Below are positions 7,684 to 13,856 of a stretch of DNA of 18,173 nucleotides, one piece after another. The position numbers and the translations under genes were made by a program. The notes under the pieces were generated by a model. It had not been told where the DNA came from and did no database searches. It saw only the letters and a program-made list of their open reading frames with translations. The number at the start of each line of letters is the position of its first letter. Positions within the stretch are counted from its first letter, which is position 1. Where the stretch lies: contig CAYNFU010000013.1 in assembly GCA_964396785.1 (NCBI GenBank), positions 1 through 18,173 of the forward strand. The letters run 5' to 3'. This DNA is from RBG-16-42-24 sp964396785 (GTDB taxonomy: Bacteria > Patescibacteriota > Microgenomatia > UBA8517).

Positions 7684-8183
7684 GTCACGAAATTGTGCCC
7701 CATTGGCGATTAAGTAAACAACGCTTAAGACTAATAGGAGAAATTTGTTTAAATTGCGAGGTAGTAATTTTCCCACCTCGAGATATTTGTCCAAACTGCA
7801 ATCAAGAAGCAAGAACCCCTTATGAACTAAGCGGGAAAGGCAATGTAGAGTCTTGGGCACTAGTGGATAGAGACGAAGCTCCACCAAGATTTAAAAAACA
7901 GGCGCCTTATATAGTGGCACACATAAGAACCGAAGAAGGCCCAGTTATTACAGCGAGGCTTACAGATCTAAATTGGCGTGAGATAAAAGTACCCGACGGA
8001 AACGGGGATTGGTTCTGGAGGAAGGAATATGATGTAAAAAAGGGAATGCCCGTCGAGGCAGTAACCAGGTTATATTTTGAAGATGGCGAGCGGGGACCTC
8101 TAATCTACGGCTATAAATTTAGACCACCAATTAGGCAAATTACTCAAACGGGTTCGCCTGTTCATTCGCAAGGAAGTAGTTAA
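7680..8183 (+). CDS. DUF35 zinc-ribbon/OB-fold protein (acyl-CoA-associated type)
   Basis: This 167-residue protein has the two-part DUF35 layout: an N-terminal helix and rubredoxin-like zinc ribbon with C23-x2-C26 and C37-x2-C40 (in PRDICPNC), then an OB-fold from about residue 52 (GKGNVESWALVD, PYIVAHIRTEEGPVITARL, GMPVEAV) to 148. In archaea and actinobacteria such proteins bind thiolase or HMG-CoA synthase and help pass acyl-CoA intermediates. No thiolase, HMG-CoA synthase or acyl-CoA enzyme is encoded in this window. The first codon overlaps the stop of the 89-residue gene. The last 44 bases overlap the convergent gene on the minus strand, and the C-terminal tail beyond GYKFRPP is probably non-conserved. 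Domain call firm; partner unknown. Confidence 0.87.
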   Translation: MSHEIVPHWRLSKQRLRLIGEICLNCEVVIFPPRDICPNCNQEARTPYELSGKGNVESWALVDRDEAPPRFKKQAPYIVAHIRTEEGPVITARLTDLNWREIKVPDGNGDWFWRKEYDVKKGMPVEAVTRLYFEDGERGPLIYGYKFRPPIRQITQTGSPVHSQGSS

Positions 8184-9018
8184 GGCTAGATTTATATTGC
8201 AGGGGATTAAAAGCCAAATTCCTGTCGAGTAACCCCTGATATTTCCTAAACCCAGAAATTGCTTCAAAGACACCGACCCTAAACTTCCGTCTTTCTTTTT
8301 CCATTTTCTTAGTATCCTCAATATCTAAATATTTAAATCCTGTCAATTTATAACTGGAAAAATTTCCCAATTTAGAAAATTTCTTTAGAAGTCTAATATG
8401 AAATATCTCAACTCTAACGTCGGCAATATCCAGAAACATAAATGGCTTGGGCCTAATTGGAATAATATCAGGTAGCTTCCCTTCAATGGCAAACTCTGTA
8501 AAAACCTCCTGTTGAAGAACTCTTAATATTGCTTCTTCCCTGGTATCAATTTTCCTCGAAAAACCCATTGGAATAGAGACCGACCCAAAGGGTTTTCCTA
8601 ATTCAATCCTGGGCTTTGACACGTCCTCCCCCACAAGAATTTTCTTTTTAGATTGACTTTGAGTAATTATTAAACCCGTCGCAATTCTTCTTGTGACCCC
8701 TTCCTTGATGTAGCTTAATATTCTATAAATTGTAGCTGCCGAAGTTTTAAAACTAGGCGGCATATTCTTATAGAGATATTCAAAAGGTACATTCTTTTCA
8801 ACAAGCTTCGTCAAAAAGTCCAGAATTTCACTGATTTTACTATTGGGGCCTGCGGTTTTAACTATCCCCCATTTATTCAAAATCCTCTGGTAATTGGCAT
8901 AGGAGATTGGAAGGCCGTAGGAATGCTTACGCAAGACCTCATCCACAGTACCACACATAAAATATTCTCTGACTAAGTATTTATTGAATTCACTCTCTGA
9001 ACGGGGAAACTTAAGCAT
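8140..9018 (-). CDS. Putative HTH protein with degenerate Nudix-like domain
   Basis: This 292-residue protein appears to have two parts. Residues about 20-110 are helical and HTH-like (TVDEVLRKHSYGLPISYANY, SAATIYRILSYIKEG). Residues about 111-230 resemble a Nudix fold: RIATGLIIT strand, KKKILVGED, then a box from G152 to E171. Compared with the Nudix consensus, the first Glu is D158, R166 is kept, the REx2EE block reads R-V-L-Q-Q-E with only E171 kept, and the following Gly is Phe. The enzyme may therefore be inactive or act as a ligand sensor, as Nudix regulators such as NrtR do, though NrtR has the reverse domain order. The start overlaps the end of the GT2-GtrA gene by 8 bp, so the genes are co-transcribed. 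The assignment is by eye and moderate. Confidence 0.65.
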   Translation of the reverse strand: MLKFPRSESEFNKYLVREYFMCGTVDEVLRKHSYGLPISYANYQRILNKWGIVKTAGPNSKISEILDFLTKLVEKNVPFEYLYKNMPPSFKTSAATIYRILSYIKEGVTRRIATGLIITQSQSKKKILVGEDVSKPRIELGKPFGSVSIPMGFSRKIDTREEAILRVLQQEVFTEFAIEGKLPDIIPIRPKPFMFLDIADVRVEIFHIRLLKKFSKLGNFSSYKLTGFKYLDIEDTKKMEKERRKFRVGVFEAISGFRKYQGLLDRNLAFNPLQYKSSLNYFLANEQANPFE

Positions 9019-10165
9019 TAGCTTTTTTGGCCCAAGGAAGTTTCCATGTCTTCCAGATGACGAGATTATACATTAAGTAGTTATAGGGAAGAACCAGAAG
9101 TACAACTACGACTGCAAGTACCAACCAGTCAAACCTCTCTCCAATTAGACGCACACCCAAGGGTCCAAAAATTGCTTGAATCGCAAGGGCGCCCGCGGAT
9201 GTGACGTTAAATTGTAAGAATTTCATGACGGTTTTGCCTAAACCCCCAATTTTAACTTCTTTAAAGGTCCAAATATTATTCAGGGTATAGTTATTGATAA
9301 TTGCGAGTTCAGTCGCAAATAACCATGAGAGGCTTTCGGCAAGACCCGCTCCCCTAAAAACTCTAATGAAGGCGAAATTAACTACAAAGCCTAAAAATCC
9401 AACGGTTCCGAACTTGATAAAACGCATTTTATCTTTAATTCCCAAAATGATTGCCACCTTAAATGTTGCTATCATTTCCTTGGTATTAAACTTAGACTTT
9501 TCCTGTGTACGCGAGGCAAATTCAAGCGGAACCTCAACTACTTTTTTGGAATTTTTAATAGCTTGATACAAAAGGTCTACCTTGTGGGCAAATCTTCCAG
9601 GCTCCATAAGATTATCCAAATCCATCTTTTCCAAAACTCCCTTGACTCTGGTTAGTCTAAAACCCGTAGTTAAATCGTGAATTTTTGGCTTAAGAAGAAC
9701 CAGACGGATAAACAAGTTGCCGGCAAAACTTATAAATTTTCTAAAAAAAGCCCACTCTTTGGGGATTGAGCCGCCTGGAATATAACGCGATCCTATTACG
9801 TAATCTGCACCCTCTAGGTATGCCTCAACCATAGGCTTCACAAACCTCGGGGGGTGCTGAAAGTCTGCATCCATTTCCATCACGGCATCTGCCCCTAACT
9901 TGGAAATAGCATATTTAAATCCAGCGATATATGCCCAACCTAGACCGGACTTGTCACCCTGTTGAATAATATGTACGTTGCTACGGGTACGAGATGCCTC
10001 CTCGACAATTTTAGCTGTTTCGTCTTTTGAATGATTATCGACAACCAAAAGGTGTACCTCTGCATTAATTTGGGGAAATTCCTTATCGACAAGTTCGGAA
10101 ATCATCCTTTTAATATTGTCCGCCTCATTCCAAGCGGGCATGACAACAACAACTTTATCCATCAT
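9011..10165 (-). CDS. GT2 polyprenyl-phosphate glycosyltransferase fused to GtrA domain
   Basis: The 384-residue fusion begins with a DPM1-like GT-A domain (about 1-235): MPAWNEADNI at 9-18, VVDNHSKDET at 41-50, MDADFQHP at 97-104 and TTGFRLTR at 166-173. It would load a sugar onto undecaprenyl-phosphate. Residues about 245-375 form a GtrA domain with four predicted helices and the typical RFIKFGTVG (248-256) and NNYTLNNIWTF (291-301) blocks. GtrA proteins are thought to help move or present the lipid-linked sugar across the membrane, so one polypeptide could both make and hand over the donor. Two Met codons start the gene, and either may be used. It leads an operon with the Nudix-like gene, which overlaps its 3' end. 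Confidence 0.92.
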   Translation of the reverse strand: MMDKVVVVMPAWNEADNIKRMISELVDKEFPQINAEVHLLVVDNHSKDETAKIVEEASRTRSNVHIIQQGDKSGLGWAYIAGFKYAISKLGADAVMEMDADFQHPPRFVKPMVEAYLEGADYVIGSRYIPGGSIPKEWAFFRKFISFAGNLFIRLVLLKPKIHDLTTGFRLTRVKGVLEKMDLDNLMEPGRFAHKVDLLYQAIKNSKKVVEVPLEFASRTQEKSKFNTKEMIATFKVAIILGIKDKMRFIKFGTVGFLGFVVNFAFIRVFRGAGLAESLSWLFATELAIINNYTLNNIWTFKEVKIGGLGKTVMKFLQFNVTSAGALAIQAIFGPLGVRLIGERFDWLVLAVVVVLLVLPYNYLMYNLVIWKTWKLPWAKKANA

Positions 10166-10233
10166 TTAACTCTAACAGAAAGAATCTCTCAAAAACAAGC
10201 AAATTTGTGAAAAAGAGAGTAAAATGTTGGGTC

Positions 10234-10249
10234 GCCTAAAATTTAAGGC
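10234..10249. promoter_or_regulatory. Imperfect palindrome before the exporter operon
   Basis: GCCTAAAATTTAAGGC is a 16-bp inverted repeat with one mismatched pair. It lies six bases upstream of the adaptor ATG, in the short divergent region 10166-10254. It overlaps the likely ribosome binding site (AAGG), so it could be an operator or a small hairpin limiting translation. No convincing -35/-10 pair was found in this region. Confidence 0.35.
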
Positions 10250-10254
10250 TAAAT

Positions 10255-11423
10255 ATGCGTAAAATTATTAACTTTTTTTGGAGGAGAAAAATCCTCCTTG
10301 CAGCTTTATTAATAGTCCTTGGCTACGGCATTTGGAGTTTTGTTATTTCACCTTCCCGCGGACCCCAGAATTCTTTTAAGGTTGAAAGGGGTACAGTTTC
10401 GGAAGAATTGGTTCTTACCGGACAAGTAAAAGCGGCCGAGCACGCAAATCTTTCATTCCAAACCTCAGGGGAGCTTGCTTGGGTCGGAGTTTCTGAGGGT
10501 GAAGTCGTAAAAAAGGGTCAGAATCTTGCCAATCTTAATAGCAAAATTCCTTACGAGAATTACGAGATCTCAATTGCAGATCTTCGAGCGGCGGAAGCTT
10601 CTTTAGATAATGTCTACGATCAGGTCCAAGGACACGCAACGGATGAAACATTTGCCCAGAGGGATTTAAGAACTGCGGCCGAGGTTAGGCGCGATAAATC
10701 ATATAGGGCTCTTGAGATTGCCAAGAAAAATCTTGCAAATTTCTATCTTACTGCTCCATTTCCGGGGATTATTTCGTCTGTAACATACCCGTTCACCGGA
10801 ATCTTTATTCCACTTTCCCAAGGAGTTATTGAAATAGTAAATCCCGAGAGCCTCTATTTCGAAGTTTCTGCTGATCAAACCGAGGTAGTCGAGTTAAAAG
10901 AAGGAATGAAAGTAAAAATTATTTTAGATTCATTCCCCACAGAAGAAGTCGGAGGAGTCGTTTCCTATGTCGGCTATACCCCAGTTTCAGGTGAGGTGGG
11001 AACAGTTTATAAAGTAAAAATTGCATTTACAAATTCTGGGAATTTAAATAAGTTTAGAGTTGGAATGGGCGGAGACGCAAAACTAGTTTTAACCGAAAAA
11101 GAGAGTGTTCTTTTTGCCCCCTCAGAATTTATAACTAGTGACTCCACAGGAAAATATGTGTTGGTTGGACCACAAAAGAAAAAAGTATATANNNNNNNNN
11201 NNNNNNNNNNNNNNNNNNNNNNNNNNNNNNNNNNNNNNNNNNNNNNNNNNNNNNNNNNNNNNNNNNNNNNNNNNNNNNNNNNNNNNNNNNNAGTGACTCC
11301 ACAGGAAAATATGTGTTGGTTGGACCACAAAAGAAAAAAGTATATATTGAAACGGGCCTCGAGGGGGAAGATAAAGTAGAAATAGAAGGCGAAATAAATG
11401 AGGGTGACACTCTCTATGATTAA
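10255..11423 (+). CDS. MacA/HlyD-family adaptor of ABC exporter (interrupted by a false assembly gap)
   Basis: This is a membrane fusion protein with an N-terminal helix (about 13-32), a split lipoyl domain (SGELAWVGVSEGEVVKKGQ near 71-89, and TAPFPGIISSV at 166-176), a short helical hairpin (about 103-160), then a beta-barrel and membrane-proximal domain (YFEVSADQTEVVELKEGMKV onward). It would link the ATPase/permease pair to substrate release outside the membrane. A 100-N gap (11192-11291) with identical 55-bp flanks breaks the frame. Collapsing the duplicate gives 10255-11191 joined to 11347-11423, a clean 337-residue protein ending in GEINEGDTLYD. Read as deposited, the frame shifts after the gap into nonsense. 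The short hairpin suits a cell without a TolC-type outer-membrane channel. The next gene starts inside its last codons. Confidence 0.88.
11137..11191 (+). repeat. Left copy of 55-bp duplicate at contig end
   Basis: These 55 bases are identical to 11292-11346 and run exactly to the first N. They look like the shared k-mer overlap of two contigs, not a biological repeat. Confidence 0.93.
11192..11291. other. Assembly gap of exactly 100 Ns
   Basis: A run of 100 N placeholders sits inside the adaptor gene. Both flanks are the same 55-bp sequence, so the gap probably stands for no missing sequence. Removing the Ns and one copy restores the reading frame. Confidence 0.97.
11292..11346 (+). repeat. 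Right copy of 55-bp duplicate at contig start
   Basis: This is identical to 11137-11191 and begins directly after the last N. After it the adaptor frame continues as IETGLEGEDKVEIEGE when joined to the left copy. Confidence 0.93.
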
Positions 11424-12093
11424 GCTCCTAAATGTCAAAAAAACCTACCTTTTAGGAGACGAAGAGGTCCACGCGGTAGATAACGTCTCCCTAGAAATTA
11501 AAGCTAAAGAATATATTAGTATCCTCGGCTCTTCCGGCTCGGGCAAGTCAACTCTCATGTATTTAATCGGTCTTCTTGATCAACCAACTTCCGGAAAAGT
11601 AGTTTTAGACGGCAAAGACATATCCACCCTCAGCGATAGTCAGCTTTCCAAAATAAGAAATCAAAATGTAGGTTTTGTATTCCAATCTTTTAATTTGATA
11701 AATAAATTCACGGTTTTTGAAAATGTACTCCTTCCCGTAAAGTATGCAAAAGAAAAATTGAATTTTGATCCCGAGGCTCGGGCTAACGAACTTCTGAAAA
11801 AATTCGGAATTTACGAAAGGCGTCACTTTTTTCCAAATAAAATCTCTGGGGGGCAACAGCAAAGGGTAGCAATTGCCAGGGCCTTAATGATGAGTCCCAA
11901 AATTTTACTTGCCGATGAACCCACGGGAAACCTTGACTCAAAAACGGGGGACGATATCTTAAATATTTTGGAAAGACTTAATTCCGACTTCGGAGTTACT
12001 GTAGTTTTAGTTACCCACGAGAAGGAAGTTGCTAAAAGAACCAAAAGACAAATTTATATAAAAGACGGCAAATTAGTGACTAAATATCTATGA
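11416..12093 (+). CDS. MacB/LolD-type ABC transporter ATPase
   Basis: This 225-residue cytoplasmic ATPase energises the exporter. It has Walker A GSSGSGKST (38-46), Q-loop FQ (89-90), signature ISGGQQQRVAIARAL (143-157), Walker B ILLADEPTGNLD (163-174) and H-loop H201. GNLD and the overall length are typical of the LolD/MacB/FtsE group. I chose the ATG at 11416, which overlaps the adaptor stop, because homologues begin close to MIKLLNVKKTY. The ATG at 11398 would add six residues (MRVTLS), is preceded by a GAAGG, and cannot be excluded. The stop overlaps the permease start in an ATGA. Adaptor, ATPase and permease form one coupled operon. Confidence 0.94.
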   Translation: MIKLLNVKKTYLLGDEEVHAVDNVSLEIKAKEYISILGSSGSGKSTLMYLIGLLDQPTSGKVVLDGKDISTLSDSQLSKIRNQNVGFVFQSFNLINKFTVFENVLLPVKYAKEKLNFDPEARANELLKKFGIYERRHFFPNKISGGQQQRVAIARALMMSPKILLADEPTGNLDSKTGDDILNILERLNSDFGVTVVLVTHEKEVAKRTKRQIYIKDGKLVTKYL

Positions 12094-13280
12094 TTCCCTA
12101 CCTACATTTAGGAAAGAGTGCCCTCGCCGATTTTCGAAGAAATAAAACCAGGTCATTTTTAACAGCACTAGGAATCACAATCGGTGTATTTTCGGTAGTC
12201 ATTCTTATCTCTTTAGGTCTGGGCTTAAAAAACTACATTGAGCAGCAATTTGAAAGCTTGGGGGCGAACTTGATACTAGTTTTTCCAGGGAGTGGTTTTG
12301 GCGGGCAGGGCTTTGGTCAGGGTCTCATTGGGGGAGCCAAGTTTGACGAGAAGGACGTAGTTTCTCTTCGAAGAGTTCAAAATGTAGATTTTATTACACC
12401 GATATTTATGAAATCAACTGCCGTTGAGGCTGGTGGAGAAAAAGAATCAACTACCTTAATGGGATTTGATTACGACGCATTTGCCCTCATGAATCTTGAA
12501 CTTACCTCTGGAGAGTATTTCAGTAAGGGGGACATTGAGGCGAGGGCAAAAAAGGCAGTTCTTGGATTTACGCTTTCCCAGAATCTCTTTGGAGAAGCTG
12601 AAAAAAGTATTGGCAAGTCAATTACAATTGAAAACCAAAGATACAAAGTCGTGGGAGTTGCCAAGAAAAAGGGAGACCGCGACGTCGATAATGCGGTATT
12701 TTTACCCTATAAAACAACTTTTGACAGCCTAAACCCTGATAAAACATTCTTCGCGATATACCTTGGAACCGAGGACAAGGAAAATATAGAAGCTGTAAAA
12801 AAAGGAGCTGAAAATGCACTTCTAAAGCGTTACGACGAAGACGACTTTACCGTTTCAGAGCAAGCCGAACTTTTGGGAACCTTCAACCAAATATTTTCGG
12901 TCATTAACATGGTTCTTGTGGCTATTGCATCAATCTCATTAATTGTCGGAGGAATAGGAATTATGAATATCATGTATGCAACAGTAACTGAGAGGACAAA
13001 AGAGGTTGGAATTAGGCGCGCGGTTGGGGCAACCCAAGATGACATACTCGTTCAATTTCTGTCCGAGGCAGTAATTCTTTCATCCTTAGGTGGAGTCTTG
13101 GGACTTATCCTTGCAATAGTCGTTGTTTTAATCATTCGCTTCTTCTTCCCGGCATCAATAAATCTGTTCTCTGTTATTGTTGCCGTCGGCATTTCCTCCT
13201 CAATCGGAATATTTTTTGGGGTTTTTCCAGCCCGCCGAGCCGCAAAATTATCCCCCATCGAGGCGATTAGGTATGAATAA
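12090..13280 (+). CDS. MacB/FtsX-type ABC transporter permease
   Basis: This 396-residue permease has the MacB layout. There is an N-terminal cytoplasmic helix and first membrane segment (about 22-45, after RRNKTRSFLTALGI) and an extracytoplasmic MacB_PCD-like domain (about 46-265, with FPGSGFGGQGFGQG and TSGEYFSKGDIEARAK). Three C-terminal helices (about 272-296, 326-350, 358-380) contain the FtsX blocks ERTKEVGIRRAVGAT and FPARRAAKLSPIEAIRYE. With the adaptor and ATPase it would form a mechanotransmission-type exporter. Candidate substrates for this family include peptides, lipoproteins and antibiotics; nothing here shows which. The Gly-rich loop at 67-82 is notable. No outer-membrane channel gene accompanies it. 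Confidence 0.94.
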   Translation: MIPYLHLGKSALADFRRNKTRSFLTALGITIGVFSVVILISLGLGLKNYIEQQFESLGANLILVFPGSGFGGQGFGQGLIGGAKFDEKDVVSLRRVQNVDFITPIFMKSTAVEAGGEKESTTLMGFDYDAFALMNLELTSGEYFSKGDIEARAKKAVLGFTLSQNLFGEAEKSIGKSITIENQRYKVVGVAKKKGDRDVDNAVFLPYKTTFDSLNPDKTFFAIYLGTEDKENIEAVKKGAENALLKRYDEDDFTVSEQAELLGTFNQIFSVINMVLVAIASISLIVGGIGIMNIMYATVTERTKEVGIRRAVGATQDDILVQFLSEAVILSSLGGVLGLILAIVVVLIIRFFFPASINLFSVIVAVGISSSIGIFFGVFPARRAAKLSPIEAIRYE

Positions 13281-13296
13281 ATTTCCACGTTTACAT

Positions 13297-13312
13297 GACC
13301 CATTAATTGGTC
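13297..13312. promoter_or_regulatory. Imperfect palindrome abutting the -35 of the toxin-antitoxin promoter
   Basis: GACCCATTAATTGGTC is a 16-bp inverted repeat with one mismatched pair, ending one base before the TTGACA. Its position fits an operator for antitoxin autorepression. It could instead be a weak hairpin after the permease gene, but no T-run follows. Confidence 0.4.
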
Positions 13313-13341
13313 TTGACAAAAGACCTGTATAGATATATATT
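13313..13341 (+). promoter_or_regulatory. Strong near-leaderless promoter for antitoxin-toxin-trmD
   Basis: A perfect TTGACA (13313-13318) is followed, 17 bp later, by TATATT (13336-13341, 5/6). This is the best promoter in the window. Transcription would start at about 13348, leaving about three bases before the ATG at 13351. A TATAG/CTATA inverted pair (13328-13332 and 13346-13350) straddles the -10 and start. Confidence 0.65.
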
Positions 13342-13350
13342 AAAGCTATA

Positions 13351-13590
13351 ATGAGCAGCATTTCCGTTTCAGAGCTCAAAACTAATCCGGCCTCAGCAAT
13401 AAATCAGGCGGAAGATTCTCCTCTGGCGATTCAAAAAAGGAATAAGACTCAGGCTTACCTTATTGGAAAAGAGCTTTTTGAAAAAATTGTAGCCTACATT
13501 GAGGAATATGCCGACAGATCGGTCATTCAAAAAACCGATTTTTCTAGGGGTCGGGATTTTGAGCGCGTAGCCGAAGAACTGGGTATATGA
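13351..13590 (+). CDS. Phd/YefM-family antitoxin
   Basis: This 79-residue protein starts with ISVSELKTNPASAINQ, the DNA-binding N-terminal fold of Phd/YefM antitoxins. QKRNKTQAYLIGKELFEKI follows, and a charged C-terminal tail (DFSRGRDFERVAEEL) would wrap and neutralise the toxin. Such antitoxins usually repress their own promoter, with the toxin as co-repressor. Two inverted repeats near the promoter are candidate operators. No Shine-Dalgarno precedes the ATG, consistent with the near-leaderless transcript predicted. The stop overlaps the toxin start as ATGA, the usual antitoxin-first coupling. The family call is good, since both partners are present in canonical order. Confidence 0.88.
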   Translation: MSSISVSELKTNPASAINQAEDSPLAIQKRNKTQAYLIGKELFEKIVAYIEEYADRSVIQKTDFSRGRDFERVAEELGI

Positions 13591-13853
13591 GGGTTATCGT
13601 CTCTCCCCTCGCCGAGAAACAACTTCGGAAATTCTCCAAGGTTAACCAAATTATAATTGCAAAAAAGGTTAGGACAATCGCCACTACCCCAAGGGCATCT
13701 GAATACGAACAATTAAAGGGATATAAAAACATATACAGGGCTCGCCTAGGAGACTTGCGTATAGTCTTTAGGAAATCCAAGCACGAGTTATATATAATCT
13801 TAATAGGTCATAGACGCGACATATATGAAAAGTTAAAAAGACTCTTAAGCTAA
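13587..13853 (+). CDS. RelE/ParE-superfamily toxin
   Basis: This 88-residue protein matches the RelE/ParE fold: a first strand MRVIVSPLAEKQLRKF, two helices, then IYRARLGDLRIVF (49-61), ELYIILIGHRRDIYEKL (67-83) and a short basic C-terminus. RelE-type toxins cut mRNA in the ribosomal A site; ParE types instead poison gyrase. Basic residues R51, R53, R58 and H75-R76 with Y80 favour a RelE-like RNase, but this cannot be settled by eye. It is translationally coupled to the antitoxin. Its stop is followed after only three bases by the trmD start, so toxin and trmD probably share one transcript. No frame damage is seen; the toxin looks intact. Confidence 0.87.
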   Translation: MRVIVSPLAEKQLRKFSKVNQIIIAKKVRTIATTPRASEYEQLKGYKNIYRARLGDLRIVFRKSKHELYIILIGHRRDIYEKLKRLLS

Positions 13854-13856
13854 ATT

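Noticed and set aside
9294..9566. A plus-strand open frame of 90 residues
   Set aside because: It is antisense to the GtrA domain and has no start signal or recognisable domain.
11137..11346. A true tandem duplication inside the adaptor
   Set aside because: The copies end exactly at the N borders and collapsing them restores the frame, so an assembly cause is far more likely.
10255..11379. A 374-residue adaptor frame running through the Ns
   Set aside because: The part after the gap is in the wrong frame (it repeats the left flank as TPQENMCW-type nonsense). The merged sequence gives a better frame ending at 11423.
11007..11438. Minus-strand open frames spanning the gap
   Set aside because: They are antisense to the adaptor, composed partly of Ns, and show no family features.
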